Under the pieces are notes generated by a model. That model saw only the letters and a list, made by a program, of their open reading frames with translations. It searched no databases and had not been told where the DNA came from. Position numbers and translations under genes: made by a program. From positions 21,696-85,695 of the forward strand of contig CAJOCR010000011.1 in NCBI GenBank assembly GCA_905236755.1: a DNA stretch of 64,000 nucleotides. Reading direction: 5' to 3'. This document shows positions 1 to 8,836 of this stretch, in pieces (the first letter of the stretch is position 1; each line of letters starts with the position of its first letter). Source of the stretch: an uncultured Prevotella sp. (GTDB lineage: Bacteria; Bacteroidota; Bacteroidia; Bacteroidales; Bacteroidaceae).

Positions 1-2388
1 GTTAGCAGAGCTGCCACTCATCTGTGGCATTCCGCTAAGAGCAATTCTTATCTGCATTAGAAGGTCGGCGTAGTGAGCACGAGTATCAGCATCAGTGGTA
101 CGGGCTTTCTGCAATCGACCTTTTATCATGTTCAAGCCAGCCAGAGCATAAGGTTTCTGCTCGTCAACCATATTAACACGCCAAGCCTTAGCTAAGTTAG
201 CCACCACCTTACGCTGTATGTGTTTTGTCCATAAAGACGTTTTCTTACCACTAACAGTAGAGCTAAACACATAGTTAACCAAATCGGTGATATATTCCAT
301 TGGTTTGTAGCCGTCAGGCATATAGCTGTGCTTGCTAACCAAGTTAATAGTCATTGCACTTGTAAGCTTATCAACAACCTCATCAGCAATACCAAAGATA
401 AGGTTCTCGGGCACACGGTTAAGGCGTCTTACATAAGGTTCGCTAACAAGCCATGTAGGCTCGGTGAACACATTGGCATTGATCCAAGCCAAGGCACGTT
501 TCTGTGTAGCACGGCTAACAGGAGTATAAACCACACCATCCTGCTCGGCACTCTTGAAATCGTGATAACAACCGCTGATATTTGTAGCCACATGACGCAT
601 ATAACGTCCCATCTGTGCAACAACATTCTTATAAGCAAACTTCAGTTGCACATCCATGTCGCCCTCCTTGTAGTTCCACTCAGGAATCTTCTTAACAATG
701 CGCTTTAGGTTCTTAATACCATAATCGCTTGCCTTCATAGCATCATCACCCAGATCTTCGGTCTGAGCATGAGGATCATTGTCAGAACCTTCGCCACCAA
801 ACCAATAGCGTGGACTCTCCTTCAACTTGGCAATAGTCATCTTGTTCAATATCAGGCGTTCCTCCTCGGCATCCTTAGCATCTGGAAAATAGCGATAGCC
901 CCAGTTGATAGCCCATTTATCATAATCGTTGATGCGTGGGAAGATACCTTTTTCTGATATGTTATCCTCTGGCTGAGCAACATAGTTGAAACGGGCATAG
1001 TCCATAATAGAAGCAGTATGTCCATGCTCTTCTACCCAAGCCTTGTCACGCAGTTTCTCTACAGGTGTAGCCGAGCTGGCACCCATGTTATGACGCAAGC
1101 CAAGAGTGTGTCCAATCTCATGTGAAGAAACAAAACGTATGAGCTGTCCCATCAGTTCGTCGTCGAACTCAGGTTTCTGAGCCCTCTTGTCAACACATCC
1201 TGCCTGCACCTGATACCAGCTGTGCAACAACTGCATCACATTATGATACCATCCAACATGACTTTCAAGAATCTCACCTGTACGTGGGTCGCTGCAATGA
1301 GGACCGTAGGCATTAGGAATATCACTTGCCAAATAACGAATAACAGAATAGCGGGCATCCTCAAGGCTCATAGTAGAATCGTTTGGCCAGTCCTTTGCAG
1401 CAATAGCATTCTTGAAGCCTGCAGCCTCAAAAGCCACGTTCCAGTCCTCTACACCAGCTTTCAGATAAGGACGCCATTTTGCAGGTGTTGCAGGGTCGAT
1501 ATAATAAACTATCTGCTTTACTGGTTCCACCAGTTCGCCTCGCTTATAAGCCTCTATATCCTTAGGTACAAGGCGGTAGCGTGTAACCACCTTCTTGCGT
1601 GTCACCTCTTGCTGGTTATCGCTGAACTCATTGAACTCCTCGGTAAAATATCCCACTCGTGGGTCGAAGGTTCTAAACTTCATTGGTTCTTTTGGCAACA
1701 GCACAAACGAAGTGTTCATCTTCAATGTCACATTACCTGTTGCCTGACCAGCAGGAAGTTTTGTCAATGCCTTGGAAGCAAAGGTTCTCACCGTAACCAC
1801 CTCGGTATTTATAGGAAAAGTGTGGATATAGTCGATATAAGACAGGTCTTTCTTGTAGTTGGCAACACCCAATCTTGATTTCATGTTGCTGTTAATGGCA
1901 AACACATCAATATCAGAATTGAACAAGCCTGTTACCTCCACACTATAGAGCTTTGCACCAGTTGAATCGGTAACAGTAGAGTCTATCTTTGCATTGAAAA
2001 CAATTGGATCTTGTGTAGAGTTTTTCACAGCCAATGCAATAGCATCGGTAGAGTCTGTGCGAGTGTCGTAGAGGTTAGCACGCAGATACAGTTGTTTGCC
2101 TCGTTTCTCCCAGTACAGCACCTGACTATTTGCAAGTTCACCTCCATAAACACCAGCATCGACAGGAGTAGATACAAAACGGGTATTCACCATCAACAGT
2201 CTGCCAAGCAAACTATCTGGTATCTGGAAATAATACTTATCCTTATGAAACTGCACGTTGAACAATCCCTTCGTAGCAGGTGTTCGCACCTCAGTTTTCA
2301 CAGGACATGCATTCTTCTTTTTCTTCTTTGCCTCTGCAGGAGCAGCCATAATAACGGCAGCAAGGGCAAGCATAAAAATCTTCTTCAT
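1..2388 (-). CDS. Secreted zinc metalloprotease, C-terminus cut by window edge
   Basis: Open from the ATG at 2388 to base 1 with no stop, giving the first 796 residues. A short signal peptide (MKKIFMLALAAVIMAAPAEA) precedes a lysine-rich stretch. The clear signature is HEIGHTLGLRHN at about residues 423-434. This is the metzincin-like HExxHxxGxxH zinc site, with His423, His427 and His433 as expected ligands and Glu424 as the catalytic base. The upstream beta-rich region and the layout match the Bacteroidota DUF5117/DUF4953/DUF5118 zinc-dependent proteinase family, usually 800-900 aa, so little is probably missing. It is probably exported to the periplasm or outer surface; its substrate is unknown. 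It stands alone on this strand. A weak promoter-like CGAAGATA lies at 2414-2421. The family call is firm and the role is inferred. Confidence 0.85.
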   Translation of the reverse strand, partial: MKKIFMLALAAVIMAAPAEAKKKKKNACPVKTEVRTPATKGLFNVQFHKDKYYFQIPDSLLGRLLMVNTRFVSTPVDAGVYGGELANSQVLYWEKRGKQLYLRANLYDTRTDSTDAIALAVKNSTQDPIVFNAKIDSTVTDSTGAKLYSVEVTGLFNSDIDVFAINSNMKSRLGVANYKKDLSYIDYIHTFPINTEVVTVRTFASKALTKLPAGQATGNVTLKMNTSFVLLPKEPMKFRTFDPRVGYFTEEFNEFSDNQQEVTRKKVVTRYRLVPKDIEAYKRGELVEPVKQIVYYIDPATPAKWRPYLKAGVEDWNVAFEAAGFKNAIAAKDWPNDSTMSLEDARYSVIRYLASDIPNAYGPHCSDPRTGEILESHVGWYHNVMQLLHSWYQVQAGCVDKRAQKPEFDDELMGQLIRFVSSHEIGHTLGLRHNMGASSATPVEKLRDKAWVEEHGHTASIMDYARFNYVAQPEDNISEKGIFPRINDYDKWAINWGYRYFPDAKDAEEERLILNKMTIAKLKESPRYWFGGEGSDNDPHAQTEDLGDDAMKASDYGIKNLKRIVKKIPEWNYKEGDMDVQLKFAYKNVVAQMGRYMRHVATNISGCYHDFKSAEQDGVVYTPVSRATQKRALAWINANVFTEPTWLVSEPYVRRLNRVPENLIFGIADEVVDKLTSAMTINLVSKHSYMPDGYKPMEYITDLVNYVFSSTVSGKKTSLWTKHIQRKVVANLAKAWRVNMVDEQKPYALAGLNMIKGRLQKARTTDADTRAHYADLLMQIRIALSGMPQMSGSSAN

Positions 2389-2479
2389 GTTATTCGTATT
2401 TCCAATTTGTGCACGAAGATAATTAAAAGATTTGGAATAAAAAAGTATTTGCTGTATGATTGAATCATTTTACGTCATT

Positions 2480-2567
2480 CATAAACATATAACTTAGCAC
2501 TCATAAACCATATATTAACCTTGCATAAACCATATACTTACAACTCATAAGTATATAGTTTAATTCT
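2480..2567. repeat. 22-bp tandem repeat, four copies
   Basis: Four contiguous 22-bp units start at 2480, 2502, 2524 and 2546. Each begins CATAA, and the second and third share CATAAACCATAT. The third and fourth units form an internal inverted repeat (ATATACTTA / TAAGTATAT). The period is twice the 11-bp unit of other intergenic arrays in this window. The gap 2389-3065 holds no convincing gene. Confidence 0.75.
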
Positions 2568-2888
2568 TGATATACATTCACGAGTTTTTGGGGGCTCACC
2601 AGTAATTCCCTGTGTTAGGAAGAAAACCTTTAAAAACCCATTTTTCAGGTTGAGACTACATCTCTTTTGTTGTGGTTGTATGCTTTTTTCTTGTATGCAA
2701 GCATACTGACAAAAGCCTCCACCCACACCATCAGCCTTTACAGGCAACAACCTGAAAAACGGAAAACCAAGAAAAAAAATAGTTGCAAGTTTGTAAGTTG
2801 ATGAGGTTTTCGTTAGGGTTTTGCGAGTGAACCAATTTTTCTCTGCATGTTGGATAGCCCTTCCTCAAAGCATTCTGTTAATATATTA

Positions 2889-2938
2889 AGTTTCTCAAGT
2901 TTATTTTTTATCAAGAATAAACATTCACTTGAGATAGT
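2889..2938. repeat. Small palindromic intergenic element, copy 1
   Basis: TCTCAAGT is followed about 25 bp later by ACTTGAGA within CATTCACTTGAGATAGT (2922-2938). A near-identical motif with the same inverted arm lies at 63680-63727. The function is unknown. Confidence 0.45.
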
Positions 2939-2991
2939 TCAGTTATTAAAAAAGAAAAAGAGATAAAAAAGGACAAAATAATGGCATGGCT

Positions 2992-3024
2992 TTTGCAAGG
3001 AATAAAAGAAAAAGACTATTTTTG
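2992..3024 (+). promoter_or_regulatory. Bacteroidota promoter for the Bax-inhibitor-like gene
   Basis: TTTG at 2992-2995 is followed after 21 bp by TATTTTTG at 3017-3024, a match to the -33 TTTG and -7 TAnnTTTG elements. The ATG is about 40 bp downstream. Confidence 0.7.
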
Positions 3025-3065
3025 CAGAGTATAAAAACAAAAGTGATCATAAAAAAAACAAGAAT

Positions 3066-3797
3066 ATGGATTTAAAAGATTTAGAAAAACAAGTATTTCA
3101 GCAGGAATTAGGTAACGGCTTTGCTGTGTCTGAGGCTTTTCCTGCATTAATGCGTAAGGTGTATGTATGGATGACTATGGCATTAGCCATTAGTGGAGTT
3201 ACGGCCTATGGTGTAGCAAACTCTCCTAACCTCCTTAATCTTATCTATAGCAACCAAATATTGTTCTATGGAATAATCATCGCTGAGCTGGTATTGGTAT
3301 GGAAGATATCATCAAGTGTATGGAAGCCTAACCGTTCTCTCACTACAACAACAATGATGTTTATCATCTTCTCTATGTTGAATGGTGCTACATTAGCGTA
3401 TATCTTCGTATTGTTTGCTCCAGAAGCAATAGTAAAAACATTCTTCGTTACTGCTGGTACTTTTGGTGCAACAGCATTATACGGCTACACAACTAAGAAA
3501 GACCTTGTTAGCTTCGGCAGCTTCTTTATGATGGGTCTTATCGGTTTGATTATTGCAGGTGTAGTAAACATGTTCCTACAGAGCAGTATGATGGATTTAA
3601 TCATCAGTATTGCAGGTGTAGTGCTGTTCATTGGTCTTACTGCATGGGACAGTCAGCAGATAAAGAGACAGTTGGCTATGATGCCTGATCTTAGCGAGGG
3701 CAGTCAAAAGGTTGCTCTGTCGGGTGCATTAAGTCTGTATCTCGACTTCATCAACCTTTTCATTTATTTATTGCGTATATTCGGAAGAGAAAGATAA
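3066..3797 (+). CDS. Bax inhibitor-1/YccA-family membrane protein
   Basis: A 243-aa polytopic membrane protein. After a polar N-terminus of about 25 residues it has about seven hydrophobic segments from residue 33 to the end, with short loops such as YGYTTKKDL and a C-terminal LYLDFINLFIYLLRIFG. This C-terminus, with the conserved aspartate in LDFIN, is typical of the BI-1/YccA (TMBIM) family. Those proteins are inner-membrane calcium-leak or stress-related proteins, or FtsH-interacting in the YccA branch. The length matches the usual 220-245 aa. The stop overlaps the start of the following lipoprotein gene by one base, so the two are probably co-translated from the promoter at 2992-3024. The family is confident; the cellular role is not established. 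Confidence 0.85.
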   Translation: MDLKDLEKQVFQQELGNGFAVSEAFPALMRKVYVWMTMALAISGVTAYGVANSPNLLNLIYSNQILFYGIIIAELVLVWKISSSVWKPNRSLTTTTMMFIIFSMLNGATLAYIFVLFAPEAIVKTFFVTAGTFGATALYGYTTKKDLVSFGSFFMMGLIGLIIAGVVNMFLQSSMMDLIISIAGVVLFIGLTAWDSQQIKRQLAMMPDLSEGSQKVALSGALSLYLDFINLFIYLLRIFGRER

Positions 3798-4435
3798 TGA
3801 AGAAAATTAGTGTAGCTGCAGTTGCAGCAGTATTCGTATTGAGCAGTTGTGGTATCACAACAAACGGCACATCAGGTAATGATGCCGCTAACGTACTGAA
3901 TGGTGTGTTGGGTTCTATCTCAAACCCTAATAATATTGGTAACGTACTTTCAAGCGTGTTGGGTATCGACAAACCATCGGTAAACGACATTTACGGCACA
4001 TGGTATTATGCCACTCCTGGTGTGGCTTTCACAAGCGAGAACACACTGGCAAAGGCTGGTGGCGAGGTTGTGGCAAGTCAGATAAAGGATAAATTGGCAG
4101 GCTACTATAGTAGCGTAGGCCTCAAAAAGAGTAACACCATGTTCACTTTTAACAAGAACAACACTTTCTCTGGAAAGGTTGACGGCAAGAGCGTAAGCGG
4201 TACATGGACCTATGATGCCAACAACCAGAAGATTACATTGAAAACCTTACTATTCACTATCCCAGTATATGCAAAGAAAACAAGCAACGGCATGAGTTTC
4301 CTTATGGAATCAAAGAAGTTGCTCACCGTTCTACAGACAGCAGCAGCCCTAACAGGAAACAGCAACCTACAGGCTATCGGTGAGTTAAGCAAAAACTACG
4401 ATGGTGTGAGAATGGGATTCGACATGAAGAAATAA
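3797..4435 (+). CDS. DUF4923-type lipoprotein
   Basis: A 212-aa protein with a lipoprotein signal peptide: MKKISVAAVAAVFVLSSC carries a lipobox (LSSC) with the lipidated cysteine at residue 18. After a low-complexity Gly/Asn/Ser linker it has a globular part from about residue 60 (DIYGTWYYATPGVAF) with short beta stretches such as GKSVSGTWTYDANNQKITLKT. This lipocalin-like layout (GTW..., then substrate-free beta strands) is that of the Bacteroidota DUF4923 family, whose function is unknown. It starts on the last base of the preceding gene's stop codon and is followed 10 bp later by a strong terminator, so the two genes form a complete bicistron. Confidence 0.75.
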   Translation: MKKISVAAVAAVFVLSSCGITTNGTSGNDAANVLNGVLGSISNPNNIGNVLSSVLGIDKPSVNDIYGTWYYATPGVAFTSENTLAKAGGEVVASQIKDKLAGYYSSVGLKKSNTMFTFNKNNTFSGKVDGKSVSGTWTYDANNQKITLKTLLFTIPVYAKKTSNGMSFLMESKKLLTVLQTAAALTGNSNLQAIGELSKNYDGVRMGFDMKK

Positions 4436-4444
4436 TTCCCATCA

Positions 4445-4488
4445 AAAAAGTTCTCCTTTGCGTAATCGTGCAAAGGAGAACTTTTTTT
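4445..4488 (+). terminator. Rho-independent terminator
   Basis: AGTTCTCCTTTGC pairs with GCAAAGGAGAACT (13 bp, loop GTAATCGT), followed by CTTTTTTT. An A-run on the other side makes it potentially bidirectional between the converging genes. Confidence 0.85.
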
Positions 4489-4578
4489 GAAATGTGGAAC
4501 CGAAGGTCATCGGCAGAGTGCTTGCTATCGGCGAAGCCAGTGCATGAATAAGACGAAATACGACTAATTCCACATTTC
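4489..4578. repeat. Intergenic element bounded by an 11-bp inverted repeat
   Basis: GAAATGTGGAA (4489-4499) is the exact reverse complement of TTCCACATTTC (4568-4578). The interior (GGAACCGAAGGTCA..., GCGAAGC..., GTGCAT...) is shared with 31993-32053, so this is one copy of a dispersed repeat of about 65 bp. Confidence 0.55.
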
Positions 4579-7430
4579 TAATTAGTAATTCCAAATACTA
4601 ATACTCCTCCTTGCTCTATCATCTCGTGAGTGATATAATTGCGTGGATAATCCTTTCCGTTGAAAGACACTTTCTTTTTCCCAGCATTTTCCTTTAAAGC
4701 ATTCTCAACTATGATGGTGAGATTACCGATACGAATCTTATCGAAAGTTGGGATGCCCAACACATAACGGTCTGACGCAGGAGAAGGATAAAAGCCTAAT
4801 GCTGAGAACACATACCAGGCATCACTATCTGGGATACTGTTATTAATGAAATCAAGATTATCAACAGCCTTTTTCCAATTAGCAGAACGTTTAAGCAAGA
4901 GTTTGTAATCATCATCCTTACCCAATTTCTTAGCAAGATGAGCCAAGCTATAGGCTGCTAAATCATTAACATCGTTTCCTTTTGTATAAGGTGTTGCAAG
5001 AATGCTTTTGCGCATAGCTTCATAGGCTTTTTCGGTCTTGATGCTTCTACCCCCCTTTAGTAAAGCATCAGCCAATACAATTGTGGCATAATGAGTATCA
5101 GACACAGAAGCCTCGTTGTTGCATGCTGGAAAATCAGGAAGACAGCCACCTTGTTCATACATATCAACAAGATTTTGCATCATGGTACCATACTGTGGTT
5201 CGATAATTAGATTCAATGGATTTTGTGCACGATAGGTATAAGGCAGAGGATAGTCCATATATGTGCGACGATAGATAGCCTTACCACCTATCTTTCCTAA
5301 GGAATAAACCATTACACTATCTTCGTGAGCGAATGTAGGAAACCTACCGTCCTTATCGCTGAAGGCACGAGGAAGGAAACTATTACGATAGATTGCGCTA
5401 TAGAACTTATCAACGGCAGAGGTGTCACTGCTTTCAACATCAATACGACTAAGACGACGAATCCACGACTCAGCTACTCTACAGCGAGTATCATAGAACT
5501 CCCAATGTGGTATCTCCTCCTGCATGTTGTTCCATGCACCCTTCATATCAACAAAGCTGGTGGCAGCCTTAACCAACAGTTCATCGTTATTCACAACATC
5601 AAAAGCCACCCATGCATATTGGACAGAATCAACGGTTTCTATCCCCCATGAAGATATCTGATCCTGGAAAGCAACAACGAAATAGCCATTGACACCTGCC
5701 TTTTCTCCTTGTTTATGGAATATACGATTAACAGGATTGCAACCATAAACGATATTCCTTACTGTATCAACCTTAAGCCATCCCTCATGTAGGTCGCTAT
5801 TAGCCTGAACAACAAAATAAGCACGACCATCTTTCTGATATTTGAAACGGAAGAAAGCGCTATGGCTCATACCCGTCATCTCAGCCTTCAGGTTTTCATC
5901 AGGCAGAACAACAGAATAATAATCAGGGCGACTAACCTCATTCTGATGAGAATAGCGAGAAGCACGTGCCGTTGGTTGCAAACGCAAGCTATCCATCAAA
6001 GGCATAAGAGTGAAAGAGCCATAATCCTGAGCCTTTACTCCATTAAGCCAATGACTGGCACGGAAACCTTGAAAGAGTGTGTTTTTGTAATTATAAGGAG
6101 AAAGACCTTGGTGCTCGCCTTCTACATTCTGAGCCGTCCATGAGTTCATACCAAAAGGTTCAAGAACAGCAGGGATGCAGAGAGCAGATGTATCAGCAGG
6201 ATTCATAGTGTTGATGCGCTGAAGCAAACCGAGTTTCTCGGCCCTGTTGATACGCTTACGCATATATTTCTTAACCTGACTCCATGTATAGAAACCATTC
6301 TTATCCTGCTCACGGAAGAGTTTTACCTGTTGCTCATTGTGCAATATCTGCACAATAACATTCTTACCATTACTATAGAACACCATCTGCAGATTGGCAG
6401 CCATAGGAATAGCCTTGTCCATATCATCAAAGCGTTCATCACTCAAACTGCTTACACCCATCAAAGAAAGAAGACGATAAAGACTGCTATCGTGACCAAA
6501 ACGAAGAGTAGCACCATGAAGATTATGTGAAATATATCTGTCGGCTTCAGTCTCTATATTTGTCCAAAGACTCACTGCTGAACGCTGAGGGATACCATAG
6601 TTATCAGGCGACTGTCCGTTGACAACCCACATACGTTCATTAGCCTCTTCATACAGGCTACGCAATTCGTCCTCTGTGAAATAGACAAAGAGGTTAACTT
6701 TAAGATTAGTGTTTTGAATATCAGAAGCGATAGTATAGAACTCACGCATAAACCTTACAGGATTATCCACACGAGAAACATCCTTGAAGAACTGAGCAAC
6801 AAACCTATCAGCATCTATACTATTATCATAACGATAGTTTTTTATCAGTTTCTCTTCCTCTGCGCTGCTATATGCTATCCAACTCATATCAGCCTCATCT
6901 TTTCTCTCAGAAAGAGTCATGTGACCATCGGCATTATGAGAACGCAACACATTAAAGAAAGAAGACATGCTGTTATAACAACGAGACATCATACTGCTAT
7001 AGCCCTCAACCTGAGCACCTGAAGCAAAAGCCTCAGGGAAAGCAGAAAGCATTCTGCAAGCAATACCTTCGTGCTGCGACATACCAAGAGGAGTGAGCAT
7101 ACCTATATTTGTCTGAGCATCCTTCCACACCTCGTTCAATACTTTCTGCGCCTTTTTTCCCTGAGCAGTAAGGTTTGACTTATCAGCAAACTGTGCAAGA
7201 ACATCTTTATATTGACTCTCATTAGCCAACCAACGACTACCATGGCGGGCATAATGAGAAATAAGAATTGGTTTGTAACCATCAGGAGCATCCACAGCCC
7301 CACTCCTCTTGGGTGCATGATAAGCATAATAAACACCACCCATCTGTTCATTTGTTTTTTGAGCAGACAATGACATTGTACCGAATAGTGCCAATAATAT
7401 AAAAATAAGTTTATGAGTTTGCGAGGTCAT
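4578..7430 (-). CDS. Histidine acid phosphatase fused to a shortened GH92-like module
   Basis: A 950-aa secreted protein with a signal peptide (cleavage near LSA-Q at residue 24). Residues 55-410 are a clade-2 histidine phosphatase: RHGSRW (Arg62, His63) supplies the phospho-accepting histidine and GHDSS (His313-Asp314) the proton-donor HD pair, as in MINPP/phytase-like enzymes. From about residue 418 the sequence reads as GH92: EPFGMNSW, YSHQNE, RPDYYSVVL, YRNSFLPRAFSD, then near the C-terminus DAWYVFSALGFYP. GH92 enzymes are calcium-dependent exo-alpha-mannosidases of about 700-750 aa; here only about 530 aa remain. The segment between LLLKRSANW and DAWYVFSALGF has lost most of the catalytic region, including the usual acidic pair just before that motif (here IPDSDAW). 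The phosphatase half looks competent and the GH92 half may only bind. A promoter-like element lies at 7509-7516. Confidence 0.8.
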   Translation of the reverse strand: MTSQTHKLIFILLALFGTMSLSAQKTNEQMGGVYYAYHAPKRSGAVDAPDGYKPILISHYARHGSRWLANESQYKDVLAQFADKSNLTAQGKKAQKVLNEVWKDAQTNIGMLTPLGMSQHEGIACRMLSAFPEAFASGAQVEGYSSMMSRCYNSMSSFFNVLRSHNADGHMTLSERKDEADMSWIAYSSAEEEKLIKNYRYDNSIDADRFVAQFFKDVSRVDNPVRFMREFYTIASDIQNTNLKVNLFVYFTEDELRSLYEEANERMWVVNGQSPDNYGIPQRSAVSLWTNIETEADRYISHNLHGATLRFGHDSSLYRLLSLMGVSSLSDERFDDMDKAIPMAANLQMVFYSNGKNVIVQILHNEQQVKLFREQDKNGFYTWSQVKKYMRKRINRAEKLGLLQRINTMNPADTSALCIPAVLEPFGMNSWTAQNVEGEHQGLSPYNYKNTLFQGFRASHWLNGVKAQDYGSFTLMPLMDSLRLQPTARASRYSHQNEVSRPDYYSVVLPDENLKAEMTGMSHSAFFRFKYQKDGRAYFVVQANSDLHEGWLKVDTVRNIVYGCNPVNRIFHKQGEKAGVNGYFVVAFQDQISSWGIETVDSVQYAWVAFDVVNNDELLVKAATSFVDMKGAWNNMQEEIPHWEFYDTRCRVAESWIRRLSRIDVESSDTSAVDKFYSAIYRNSFLPRAFSDKDGRFPTFAHEDSVMVYSLGKIGGKAIYRRTYMDYPLPYTYRAQNPLNLIIEPQYGTMMQNLVDMYEQGGCLPDFPACNNEASVSDTHYATIVLADALLKGGRSIKTEKAYEAMRKSILATPYTKGNDVNDLAAYSLAHLAKKLGKDDDYKLLLKRSANWKKAVDNLDFINNSIPDSDAWYVFSALGFYPSPASDRYVLGIPTFDKIRIGNLTIIVENALKENAGKKKVSFNGKDYPRNYITHEMIEQGGVLVFGITN

Positions 7431-7508
7431 GAGATGATAAGTTTATAGTTTATAATAGTTTATTGTTTACTGTTTACAGCTTATGAGTTTTGTAAACTAC
7501 TAATGTGG

Positions 7509-7516
7509 CAAAGATA
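7509..7516 (-). promoter_or_regulatory. -7 element for the phosphatase-GH92 gene
   Basis: On the minus strand this reads TATCTTTG, a perfect TAnnTTTG, 79 bp upstream of the ATG at 7430. No clear TTTG was found at the expected -33 spacing. The rest of the gap 7431-7738 is AT-rich, with GTTTA words at 7441-7476 spaced 7-10 bp. Confidence 0.5.
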
Positions 7517-7601
7517 AGAAAAAAAACTATAATATCTAATTTAAAGCATAAAAATTCATTAAGTACAAATTAATCAAAAAACACAAGAAAAAGAACAATT
7601 T

Positions 7602-7617
7602 TACGAATAATTATACC
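7602..7617. promoter_or_regulatory. Possible ARG box (ArgR operator)
   Basis: CGAATAATTATACC matches 11 of 14 positions of the palindromic consensus TGAATAATTATTCA. It lies about 85 bp upstream of the argR -7 element. The AT-rich background makes chance likely, so this is a weak call. Confidence 0.25.
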
Positions 7618-7676
7618 TAAAATTACATATACCATTTACATTTTTGCTAAAATACAAGCATTTTATTAACAGATAA

Positions 7677-7708
7677 TTTGGCTATATATACGAAAAGTTG
7701 TAATTTTG
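7677..7708 (+). promoter_or_regulatory. Promoter of the argR operon
   Basis: TTTG at 7677-7680, a 20-bp spacer, then TAATTTTG at 7701-7708. Both boxes match the Bacteroidota sigma factor consensus exactly. The argR ATG is 31 bp downstream. Confidence 0.8.
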
Positions 7709-7738
7709 CACCTGTAAGTTGAATAAAAATACAGAATT

Positions 7739-8212
7739 ATGAAGATCAAAAACAGCAGAATGGAAGCTCTGAAGATGCTTATATCAAGCAAAGAATTAGG
7801 TTCACAGGAAGAAGTTCTTCAGGCTCTTAAGAAAGAGGGATTTAAACTTACTCAAGCTACATTAAGCCGCGATTTAAAACAATTAAAAGTTGCCAAGGCA
7901 GCCTCTATGAATGGTAAATATGTGTATGTGTTGCCTAATGAAACAATGTACAAGCGCATCCACAAACCAATTTCTGCCTTAGAGATGATGAACACCCCAG
8001 GATTTATTTCTATCAATTTCTCTGGCAACATGGGTGTTATCAAGACACGTCCAGGATACGCAAGCAGTATTGCTTACAACATTGACAATAGCGATATTCC
8101 TGAGATCATGGGAACAATCGCTGGCGACGACACCATTTTTATTGTAGTTAAGGAAGGAGCAAACAAAAACAACATTATAGAAGGTCTCAACGGTATTATA
8201 CCAAATATATAA
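7739..8212 (+). CDS. argR: ArgR-type arginine repressor
   Basis: 157 aa, the normal ArgR/AhrC length. The N-terminal 75 residues are a winged helix: LISSKELGSQEEVLQAL followed by the recognition helix TQATLSRDLKQLKVAK, where SRDL is the ArgR family hallmark. The C-terminal oligomerisation and arginine-binding half contains NMGVIKTRPGYASSIAY and IAGDDTIFIVVKE, with GTIAGDDT as the characteristic effector-binding motif. It heads the arginine gene run: the next gene starts 4 bp after its stop and argG follows. It very likely senses arginine and regulates its own operon. Confidence 0.95.
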   Translation: MKIKNSRMEALKMLISSKELGSQEEVLQALKKEGFKLTQATLSRDLKQLKVAKAASMNGKYVYVLPNETMYKRIHKPISALEMMNTPGFISINFSGNMGVIKTRPGYASSIAYNIDNSDIPEIMGTIAGDDTIFIVVKEGANKNNIIEGLNGIIPNI

Positions 8213-8216
8213 AAGA

Positions 8217-8816
8217 ATGGAAGAAATTAAGGTAATGGTTGCCGACGAATCACATATTAAATATGTCGGAACCATACTGCAGACAATTGCTGACGCAGCC
8301 AAGGTTCGTGGCACAGGTATAGCCAAGCGCTCACCAGAATACGTCGCAACAAAGATGAAAGAAGCTAAAGCCGTCATTGCCCTGCAGGGTGATAAATTTG
8401 CAGGTTTCAGCTACATAGAAACATGGGGTAACAAGCATTATGTGACTACATCAGGACTTATTGTTCATCCTGACTTCAGAGGTCTCGGACTTGCCAAGAG
8501 AATTAAGAACGTTACGTTCACCTTAGCACGAAAGCGATGGCCAAATGCTAAGATATTCTCGCTAACATCAGGTTCTGCCGTGATGAAAATGAACACTCAA
8601 CTGGGCTATCATCCCGTTACCTTCGCCGACCTTACTGACGACGAAAGCTTTTGGAAAGGATGTGAAGGTTGTGTGAACCACGATGTATTGGTAAGAACAG
8701 GACAGAAATACTGCATCTGCACAGCAATGCTCTTCGACCCAGAGGAACACCTTCCTGCAAAACTTCCACAGGAGGTGATAGAGAGAATAAACAGAATAGA
8801 CGGAAGCAATAAATAA
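8217..8816 (+). CDS. GNAT acyltransferase in the arg operon, candidate N-acylglutamate synthase
   Basis: 199-aa GNAT-fold protein. Motif A reads SGLIVHPDFRGLGLAKRIK, with the acyl-CoA pyrophosphate loop RGLGLA at residues 88-93. The C-terminal part has four cysteines in a CxxC...CxC pattern (Cys149, 152, 166, 168), which could bind a metal. It lies 4 bp after argR and 20 bp before argG. Its place suggests it makes the N-acyl-glutamate (acetyl or succinyl) that starts arginine synthesis, a step for which no classical argA or argJ is visible here. That role is inference; the GNAT assignment is firm. Confidence 0.75.
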   Translation: MEEIKVMVADESHIKYVGTILQTIADAAKVRGTGIAKRSPEYVATKMKEAKAVIALQGDKFAGFSYIETWGNKHYVTTSGLIVHPDFRGLGLAKRIKNVTFTLARKRWPNAKIFSLTSGSAVMKMNTQLGYHPVTFADLTDDESFWKGCEGCVNHDVLVRTGQKYCICTAMLFDPEEHLPAKLPQEVIERINRIDGSNK

Positions 8817-8836
8817 ACCACACAAAATAAATTATT

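Noticed and set aside
328..2463. Plus-strand frames opposite the metalloprotease
   Set aside because: The minus strand carries a continuous frame with the zinc motif; the plus frames show no domain.
2538..2750. 70-residue minus-strand reading frame
   Set aside because: It overlaps the 22-bp repeat, has no domain, signal or plausible start context, and its composition is atypical for neighbouring genes.
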